Part shown: positions 56,991 to 64,000 of the stretch, in pieces | Layout of the letters: each line of letters begins with the position of its first letter | How positions within the stretch are numbered: position 1 is the first letter of the stretch | DNA from: Pseudobacteriovorax antillogorgiicola | GTDB taxonomy: Bacteria; Bdellovibrionota_B; Oligoflexia; Oligoflexales; RGVZ01 | Length of the DNA: 64,000 bases | Assembly: GCA_945865565.1 (NCBI GenBank) | Contig: CAMBEK010000008.1 | Location: 1 to 64,000, forward strand | Direction: 5' to 3' | Notes under the pieces: model-generated | The model's input: only the letters and a program-made list of their open reading frames with translations | Told to the model about the DNA's origin: nothing | Databases searched by the model: none | Program-made: the position numbers and the translations under genes

Positions 56991-58817
56991 ACCCGAGGGC
57001 ATGTCTGCCACAATGCGGCCAGCATCGATGACCAGGATGCGGTCACAGGCCGCTAAAGTCTGGTATTTGTGTGCAATGATGAAACACGTGCAATCGACCA
57101 ACAAACGTCGAATGGATTCCATGGCCTGATCTTCAAGTTTGCGATCAACGCTGGCCGTCGCCTCATCAAGAATCAAAATCCGCGGGCGCGTCACCAGGGC
57201 ACGCGTCAGGGCAATGATTTGTTTCTCGCCCGAGCTGAAATTTTCGCCATCTGCCAGTACGACGGAATCCAATCCCAGGCGAAACCGGCCCGATCGATCG
57301 ACGCGCATCAGTTCTGCAAGGCCACTTTCCTGACAGGCTGAATTGACGCCTTTCCAATCTTCAAAATCACCGCCTGTACCTGTATTGGGAAATGGAAATC
57401 CCAACAGGTTCTCCCGTAAGGTGCCACGGAACAATATTGCATCCTGAGTCGAAAAACTGATCTGCCGACGCAGGTATTCCTTGTCCCACTGGGCAAGGGG
57501 CACACCATCGATCACAACCTGTCCAGATTCTGGCTCATAAAGACCTGGAATCAGACTTACTAGTGATGTTTTACCGCTTCCCGTTCGCCCCACGATCCCA
57601 AGCCGCTCACCTGGACGAACATCAAACGAAATATTTTTCAGGACTGGTTTTCCGCTGCCATAACTCAGGTGAACTTCCCGGAATGAAACTGCGCCATTGA
57701 TTCCCGCTCGCAATTTAACGTGATGTCCTTCGGGGTTTTCGCAGGACGGATCATCTTCATGATCAGAATTTGAAATTGATGCTGGCTCAACATTTCCCAC
57801 CGAAAGCATTTCATGAACGCGCTCACCGGAAGACAATGCCTCCTGAATCACCTGAATTTCTTGAGTGATCGTGCGCACGGGTGTGCCGTAGCGTTCCGCC
57901 AGGCGCAAAAAAACTGCCAGCGTACCAATGGTCATACTTCCTGCAGCAACTTGGCTGCCGCCGCCGAAGATCACCCACCCCATCGGTACAGCACTGAAGA
58001 AAACAGCCGCTGGTCGAACTATACTGTTCCAGTGCAATACCTTCATTCCTGCATTGAATTGATCCCGCACAGCGGAAGATAACCGGCCATGAGCCCAGTC
58101 GTGAAGGCCGTACGTCCGCAAAACCGCAATACCGCTCACCAGTTCTGCAAAGAGGCTGTTCACGTGTGCCGATCGGCGCTTGAATATTCGCAACCAATGC
58201 CGCACCGGAGCATTGAGCGTGAAAACCAACACCAGTGCGGGCAGAGCCGCAAGGATGGTGATCCCGCCAAAACGCAGGTCAACGAGCAACAAGCCGGCAA
58301 ATACCGTGATCATCTGGATCACCGCAATCAGCATCCGCGCCAAGGTTCCACCAAAGAAACCTTCGATGCCTTCAACATCGTTCGTGAGGCGCGTCAGGAT
58401 ACGGCCAATCGGCTGCTGGTCGAAATACGACATTGGTAACGCAGCCTGCTTGCCAATCAGGGCCATGCGGGCATCCAGCGCCACTTCGGTGGTAACCACG
58501 GCCAGGCGCCGGCGACCAAGATATTGCAAGGCCACTGCAAGAGCCTCAAACGCCAGGAAGACCAGACAATTGACCAGCGCGTCCTCCCATTGACGGGAAA
58601 CCATGGCGTCAATTCCACTTCCCATCACCCAAGACGCAGCCGTTGCAAATACGGCGGCCACAAACAAGACGCTTGCCGCCTGAAGCATACCTGGTTTGGA
58701 CTTTCCAGCGAGTTCCCACAACGCACGAATCCCAGGGGGGCCCTGAAGTGCAAGGGCCTTGGGTGTCTCTGAAGCCTTGCCGGCCTCAGGAATGCAGGGG
58801 TTGTGCATGGACGTCAT
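56928..58817 (-). CDS. ABC exporter half-transporter (TMD-NBD), canonical Walker B
   Basis: LGIVGRTGSGKTSLVSLIPGLY, FSSGEKQIIALTRALVTRPRILILDEATASVD, IIAHKYQTL. Confidence 0.92.
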   Translation of the reverse strand: MTSMHNPCIPEAGKASETPKALALQGPPGIRALWELAGKSKPGMLQAASVLFVAAVFATAASWVMGSGIDAMVSRQWEDALVNCLVFLAFEALAVALQYLGRRRLAVVTTEVALDARMALIGKQAALPMSYFDQQPIGRILTRLTNDVEGIEGFFGGTLARMLIAVIQMITVFAGLLLVDLRFGGITILAALPALVLVFTLNAPVRHWLRIFKRRSAHVNSLFAELVSGIAVLRTYGLHDWAHGRLSSAVRDQFNAGMKVLHWNSIVRPAAVFFSAVPMGWVIFGGGSQVAAGSMTIGTLAVFLRLAERYGTPVRTITQEIQVIQEALSSGERVHEMLSVGNVEPASISNSDHEDDPSCENPEGHHVKLRAGINGAVSFREVHLSYGSGKPVLKNISFDVRPGERLGIVGRTGSGKTSLVSLIPGLYEPESGQVVIDGVPLAQWDKEYLRRQISFSTQDAILFRGTLRENLLGFPFPNTGTGGDFEDWKGVNSACQESGLAELMRVDRSGRFRLGLDSVVLADGENFSSGEKQIIALTRALVTRPRILILDEATASVDRKLEDQAMESIRRLLVDCTCFIIAHKYQTLAACDRILVIDAGRIVADMPSGSENEIRQRLQAIREPASELI

Positions 58818-60471
58818 TTTCTATTCCCATTTCATAGATGCGATCGCACGCCTCGAGAACTCCCGGTCGATGCGAAACCAGGATCACCGCACAGCCAATC
58901 AGTCTCCGACGCAAATTACTTAGAATTTTCTGCTCTGTTAATTCGTCCAGGGCCGACAACGGTGCATCCATGAGCATGACCGGTGATTCGCGCAGCAATG
59001 CCCGGGCAACGGTCAACCTTTGACGTTGGCCGCCAGAGAGATTGATGCCGCCCTCTTGCAGATAGGCATCCAATCCGCCGCGCATGGCGCGCACTTCGTC
59101 ATCCAGCTCGACCGTTTGAAGGGCTTGCCACAAATCGGCGTCTGATGCGGCGCAACCGAGTTCAAGGTTCTCCCTGATGGTTCCCGAGAAGACAAATGGA
59201 CGCTGGGGTTGCAACGTCACCGTCTGGGATTCGATCGTTCCCGAGGCATCTTCATGGATTCCCGCCAAAGTCGACAGCAGCATTGATTTCCCGCATCCGA
59301 TGCGACCACGCAGGCCGAGCCATTCTCCCCGCGCAACCTCGAAAGTGATTGGACCAGCAGAGAAATGTTGCCCGGCGAATTCCGCGATGTGACTTTCGCT
59401 GGACCGGATCTTCAACCCCGTCACACGAACGGCAAGAGCCGCCCCCGGGTCGATGGACAATCTGGCAACTCCAGCGGAATCCGCGGCCTCAGGCCCATTC
59501 ATGGTCACCTGCAGGACGCGCTCCAGGCTGGCCCGTCCCCGCTGTAATTCCGAGACAAGATCTGCAAGTTCAAAAAGCGGTGTCTGCAACATGGTCGCAT
59601 AAGCAAAAAGGGCAAACATGCCGCCTGCCCCCATGCGACCGGCGTGAAGGTCCGACCACCCGGCAACCATGACGGCCGCAACGCAAACCAAACTCGCGCC
59701 AGAGGTTACGGGAAAAATCCGAAGCCCGGTTTTCAGTACACGCAACCGATCCCGCGCATAAATCCGTGCGCCGGTTTCAAGAACCTCACTCCAAAATCGT
59801 TCGGTCCCGCCGGCACGTTGAATCCTTTTGGCCGAAAGGTTTTGTGCCATGCGCCCAGAGAATGCTGCAAGGGTGGCTTGAGCCTTTTCGTGCTGGACGT
59901 ACTCAAGGCGCGCCAGGCTCCGAACCAGGGCCGGTACCGCGACAATCACGATCAAACAAGCGAGTCCCGCACGCCAACTGATCCAGAACATTGAAGCAAA
60001 AGCGAAAACGGTAAAAAAGATGCAATCAAGCCAGAGAACCAAAGTGAAACCGAAAAGCATCCGGGCTTGATTGATGTCGGCACTGAAGCGGCTCATCAAT
60101 TCGCCAAGGCTGCCCTCACGAAAGAATTGCAGAGGCATGGTGGTGATCTGATTCCAAAACTGGATTCGCAGCATCCGCCCTGATTCGTGGGTGGAGCGGG
60201 CCAGGGTCTGACGCCATCCGAGGCGACCCACAAAACCCGCAAAACCAACCAAGAAAAAACTCAAGGCCAGCCAGGTCAATCGGTCGCTCAAGCCGCCAGA
60301 ACTTTCTCTGAGCTGGCTGTCCAACGAAAGGTAATCGATCGTCCACTGGGCAAATTTTGGGGTTAATACTTCCGTCACACTGGTCAAGAGAAGGCTGACA
60401 AGGCCTCCGGCATACAGCCATTTGTGCTGCATGATATAGCGCCGAAGAAATTGATTTGCCGGCAAGTTCAT
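58786..60471 (-). CDS. ABC exporter half-transporter (TMD-NBD), degenerate Walker B
   Basis: LRGRIGCGKSMLLSTLAG, NLSGGQRQRLTVARALLRESPVMLMDAPLSALD, ILVSHRPG. Confidence 0.9.
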   Translation of the reverse strand: MNLPANQFLRRYIMQHKWLYAGGLVSLLLTSVTEVLTPKFAQWTIDYLSLDSQLRESSGGLSDRLTWLALSFFLVGFAGFVGRLGWRQTLARSTHESGRMLRIQFWNQITTMPLQFFREGSLGELMSRFSADINQARMLFGFTLVLWLDCIFFTVFAFASMFWISWRAGLACLIVIVAVPALVRSLARLEYVQHEKAQATLAAFSGRMAQNLSAKRIQRAGGTERFWSEVLETGARIYARDRLRVLKTGLRIFPVTSGASLVCVAAVMVAGWSDLHAGRMGAGGMFALFAYATMLQTPLFELADLVSELQRGRASLERVLQVTMNGPEAADSAGVARLSIDPGAALAVRVTGLKIRSSESHIAEFAGQHFSAGPITFEVARGEWLGLRGRIGCGKSMLLSTLAGIHEDASGTIESQTVTLQPQRPFVFSGTIRENLELGCAASDADLWQALQTVELDDEVRAMRGGLDAYLQEGGINLSGGQRQRLTVARALLRESPVMLMDAPLSALDELTEQKILSNLRRRLIGCAVILVSHRPGVLEACDRIYEMGIENDVHAQPLHS

Positions 60472-60476
60472 TCCAT

Positions 60477-60734
60477 TTACTCTTTGCTGTCCACATCCGA
60501 GCCACGTTTCAGGGCAGACCACAGGGCCTTGTCACGTTCGGTTCGGGCCGATTCCCTGACGTCGGCCTGGCGGGCCTTTTCTGCAACCTTGTCTGCCTTG
60601 CGGGCGGCCTTGGCCTTTTCATAATCACGCTTGCGGGCGGCCTTCATTAATTCTTTGGTCGGCACACCTTCCGTATTGGCCTGATACGTTGTTTCCTCAT
60701 TTAAGTCTGTCCGTGAATCGTTCAACTTGCTCAT
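60477..60734 (-). CDS. Small Lys/Ala/Arg-rich helical protein, hypothetical
   Basis: Tightly packed ORF between acetoacetyl-CoA synthetase and ABC genes. Confidence 0.5.
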   Translation of the reverse strand: MSKLNDSRTDLNEETTYQANTEGVPTKELMKAARKRDYEKAKAARKADKVAEKARQADVRESARTERDKALWSALKRGSDVDSKE

Positions 60735-62788
60735 GGTTTCCTCGCAGAAATCTTTCCAAAAATCTTTTCTCGGGCCGTCGCCGTCGCGTCAACCGATTCC
60801 GGGTTCGCGATGGAAGACAAGTTCGCTACAACTTCGCCGCGCAGGATTTGTCCTACTGCGAGCTCCATTTTTTTACCACTACGCGTGTACGGTATTTCCA
60901 AAACCGGCAGGATCATTGCCGGCACATGTCGCGGACTCAGTTCCTTGCGTATCACTTGACGCAACTGGTCTTCAAAGTCCTTGTTCCAAATCTTTTCAGT
61001 GGTCACTTTGACGAGCAGAACCACCTCCTCGCCATCGCCCCGGTCGATGCCCACCGCCACCGAGTCGAGAACCCCATCCTGACGTTCCACCACGCGGTAG
61101 ATCTCTGCCGTGCCAATGCGCACTCCCGCCGGATTCAGGGTCGCATCGGACCTGCCGTGAACGACAATTCCACCATGACTGGTGAACTCGACATAGTCAC
61201 CGTGGCGCCACACTTCAGATGCGCCAAGGGATCCGTCGTGAAAATGGTCGAAATAAGCCTTGCCGTATTTTGCACCTGACGGATCATTCCAAAATCCGAC
61301 TGGCATCGCGACAAAAGGCTTCGTGCAGACGAGCTCGCCCCGCCCTTCACGAACTGAATTTCCGTCGGCATCCCAGCAGGCAATGGCCATTCCAAGGCCC
61401 GGCCCCTGTATTTCGCCGGGATGCACGGGGATCATCGGATTGCCGAGCATGAAACACGAAATGATATCTGTTCCACCAGAGATGGACGCCACGTGCAGAT
61501 CTTGGCCGGCTTCAGCATAAAGCCATTCGAACTGATCCGGCAGCAGTGGCGCCCCAGTGGAAAGGATCCATTTCAGGCGGGATAATCCGAAGTCCCTCTG
61601 CGGATGCACGCCGGCAGCCTTGCAAGTCGCAATATACTTCGGGCTGAGTCCAAACGCCGTCACGCCCTCGGACTCGACCATGCGCCACAGTGCATTGGCA
61701 TCCGGCGCAACCGGTGAACCGTCATACAAAACCAGCCCGGCGCCGCAGGCCAGAGCCGACGCCATCCAGTTCCACATCATCCATCCGCAGGTCGTAAAAA
61801 ACAGCAGCCGCGACGCAGGATCAAACTCAGCCACTCCCGGCCGACCGATGTTGCCATGCAGCAGGATTTCCTTTTTGTGCTGCAGAAGGGTTCCACCAAC
61901 GCTGTGCACAATGCATTTTGGAACACCCGTGGTTCCCGAAGAGAAGAGGATGTAGAGGGGATCTTCGAAGGCGCAAGGCTCAAAGGTCAATGCATCTGGC
62001 TGTCCACACATGTTTGCTGGATTGATCCAATCGCTCCACCACGATTCACCCGCAACCTCGAGTTGTTCCTTGCCGGACCCTGCCAGATGGTCCACCCAGA
62101 CAACGCTACGAAGGGTTTTGCCTGCTCGAAGTTGCTCCGCACACGCCCGGATTTTCACCGCACAATCAAAAGCCTTGCCACCATATACATAACGCTTCGT
62201 GGCAAACATCACCTTGGGCTCAATCTGCCCAAAACGATCGAGGATCGCCTGCCCCCCAAAATCGGGAGAGCACGAAGCCCAGACGGCACCAAGAGAAGCC
62301 GTAGCCAGCATGGCAACAATGGCTTCGGGCGTATTGGAAAGGACACCGCACACGCGATCGCCCTTCACGACTCCAGCAGCCTTCAGGGAAGCCTGGCACG
62401 CAGCAACTTGTTCACGCAACTCGGATGCATAGAGAAAACGCCTGCGGCTCCCCTCTGCATGAGACACGATCGTCTCCTGCAAACCAGGGCGGGGCAAAAG
62501 ATTTTGCGCAAAGTTCAGGCGGGCACCAGGAAACCATTTTGCGCCGCGCATCTTGCCAGCCGGCGGTTCCTGGTAAATGACAGGCGAGGGCGGAGTCAGC
62601 CATAGGATTTTGGTAAAATCTGAAATCGCACCCCAGAAATCTCCGGGAGAATTGACGGACCATTCATAAAGGGGCGGCCACGAGTTCAAATCAAGGCCAC
62701 TGCGTTCGCTGGCAAACGCCGCAAACGCATGCATGTTGGAAATTGGTGGCGCCGCCGATAACGCCGGGATTGGGGGGGATGAAGCCAC
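60731..62788 (-). CDS. Acetoacetyl-CoA synthetase
   Basis: YILFSSGTTGVPKCIVHSVGGTLLQHKKE, SISGGTDIISCFMLGNP, YVEFTSHGGIVVHGRSDATLNPAGVRIGTAEIY. Confidence 0.94.
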   Translation of the reverse strand: MASSPPIPALSAAPPISNMHAFAAFASERSGLDLNSWPPLYEWSVNSPGDFWGAISDFTKILWLTPPSPVIYQEPPAGKMRGAKWFPGARLNFAQNLLPRPGLQETIVSHAEGSRRRFLYASELREQVAACQASLKAAGVVKGDRVCGVLSNTPEAIVAMLATASLGAVWASCSPDFGGQAILDRFGQIEPKVMFATKRYVYGGKAFDCAVKIRACAEQLRAGKTLRSVVWVDHLAGSGKEQLEVAGESWWSDWINPANMCGQPDALTFEPCAFEDPLYILFSSGTTGVPKCIVHSVGGTLLQHKKEILLHGNIGRPGVAEFDPASRLLFFTTCGWMMWNWMASALACGAGLVLYDGSPVAPDANALWRMVESEGVTAFGLSPKYIATCKAAGVHPQRDFGLSRLKWILSTGAPLLPDQFEWLYAEAGQDLHVASISGGTDIISCFMLGNPMIPVHPGEIQGPGLGMAIACWDADGNSVREGRGELVCTKPFVAMPVGFWNDPSGAKYGKAYFDHFHDGSLGASEVWRHGDYVEFTSHGGIVVHGRSDATLNPAGVRIGTAEIYRVVERQDGVLDSVAVGIDRGDGEEVVLLVKVTTEKIWNKDFEDQLRQVIRKELSPRHVPAMILPVLEIPYTRSGKKMELAVGQILRGEVVANLSSIANPESVDATATAREKIFGKISARKP

Positions 62789-62805
62789 GGGTGACAGGCT
62801 CTTTC

Positions 62806-63510
62806 TTATTTGCGCGGTGCTGTCCCGGCGGAACCTTCCAAACGGGACGCAATCTCGCGGATGCGAGCCATTCCACTCACGCCATTGCCATTGGCCTGCG
62901 TGGATTTTTTACCCGCTCCGACATCCTGCTTCACCAGACCGAGACGGGCAAGCCGGCATGCAACAAGATCTGGGGAACATCCAAAAAAATCGGCCAATTC
63001 AGCTACTTTTGCGCCCTTGGCCGCTGCGGCCTCCATCAGGCTTTTTGGCAAGAGGACCGCTGCTGCAAATTCGTCAGCAAGGTCCTCGGCTGCCGCCTCT
63101 TGCCTGGAACTGACCTTGATCCCTGCCGCTGAAGTACCCGACACATAGCGGGCGTATGGACAAACCAATTCACGAAAGCCGTGATCCTTGTATGTCCCGG
63201 CGGCGATTCCGCTTTGGACATGCAAAAGAAAATGGCCAAGCAAATGAGCCAACCGAAATTGACGGACATCTTTCATCAATCCAGCCGGAACCAGCGCGAT
63301 GACTGAAAACTGGCCCTTTTCATCACGAACAAGCAAGTTGCCAGAGCAATCAAGGTCCAGGGCTTCCGATTCAACACCGATGGAATTCAATAATTCACTG
63401 ATGTCGATCTTGGGACTTGTAAATCCAAATTGAGTGCGCACCAGGACAGCAAGTTTTTCTGTGTCCTTGGCCGCGGCACAGGCAGCAAGTTGCGGAAAGA
63501 TGGCGATCAT
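62806..63510 (-). CDS. ImmA/IrrE-like protein lacking the catalytic Glu
   Basis: RQFRLAHLLGHFLLH aligns with the ImmA/IrrE RFTLAHELGHLLLH pattern; AEDLADEFAAAVLLP; C-terminal HTH-like ELADFFGCSPDLVACRLARLGLV. Confidence 0.7.
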   Translation of the reverse strand: MIAIFPQLAACAAAKDTEKLAVLVRTQFGFTSPKIDISELLNSIGVESEALDLDCSGNLLVRDEKGQFSVIALVPAGLMKDVRQFRLAHLLGHFLLHVQSGIAAGTYKDHGFRELVCPYARYVSGTSAAGIKVSSRQEAAAEDLADEFAAAVLLPKSLMEAAAAKGAKVAELADFFGCSPDLVACRLARLGLVKQDVGAGKKSTQANGNGVSGMARIREIASRLEGSAGTAPRK

Positions 63511-63811
63511 TTCATTCCCCCACCGGTGCCTTCGAAGAACACCGAGTCGCACGTCCATGAATCGTTACTTTATATTCTACCCGATTCCACGCGATCCATC
63601 TTGTTTCGCGACTGCAGAGGTAACTTCACAAATCGCGCAAAACCAATTTCAGGGTTTTCTTGTCGCACGTTTTTTGCCTTTTTTTCTATTCATTACGGAT
63701 ATTTACACCTTACCTCTCATGAGAATGCTGTTAATGGCCGAAAGATCTTCCTGAGAGTGTTTTACAGACACTGGATCCTGAGTGAGCTTCGTGGAATCGC
63801 GGGAGTGGTAG

Positions 63812-64000
63812 ATGGCGAAACTAAAACTAGCTTTTAAAGAGCGCCGTTCCGAGGAACGTATGACCTTGACCGGTCTGATGCCGGGACGGCTGTTTTTGAT
63901 TTCTTCAGATCGGACCCTGTCCGCACGGCCACTCGACGTGAGTGTTCATGGACTTGGTATCTTGATGGGGGAAAAGCTTCCCGATGGTACAGAAATAGGA
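63812..64000 (+). CDS. PilZ-domain-like protein, 3' truncated by window edge
   Basis: MAKLKLAFKERRSEERMTLTGLMPGRLFLISSDRTLSARPLDVSVHGLGILM; RR-E-R followed by DVSxHGLG. Confidence 0.6.
   Translation, partial: MAKLKLAFKERRSEERMTLTGLMPGRLFLISSDRTLSARPLDVSVHGLGILMGEKLPDGTEIG

Overview
This 64 kb window is a gene-dense bacterial chromosome segment. The gene content (PEGA-type Hanks kinases, RicT/PSP1, HAD-IG 5'-nucleotidase, FHA-GGDEF, P-domain protease, many lipoproteins) suggests a Bdellovibrionota or myxobacteria-like lineage; the taxonomy is inference only. Core modules: rlmN (5' truncated), tmk-holB-ricT, xseA-xseB, coaE, glutamine synthetase III, ugd-gmhA, a TldD/PmbA pair, DUF779-aldehyde dehydrogenase, NAD kinase, a PpiD/SurA-like foldase, mreB-mreC-mreD-PBP2-rodA, folK, a heterodimeric ABC exporter and acetoacetyl-CoA synthetase. 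Accessory content: two Ser/Thr kinases, a PP2C phosphatase, PEGA and TPR/outer-membrane proteins, PilZ proteins, an FHA-diguanylate cyclase, and a ~1 kb IS element with a frameshifted transposase inserted at a helicase stop codon. There is also a ~670 bp fold-back repeat element that supplies the stop codon of ricT, and a 1460-aa lipoprotein combining RCC1 and kelch propellers. I found no CRISPR array, prophage, rRNA or tRNA. I cannot point to one clearly undescribed system. The best leads are the fold-back repeat element, the XseA N-terminal fusion, the asymmetric ABC exporter, the kinase/phosphatase/envelope cluster, and an ImmA-like protein lacking its catalytic Glu.
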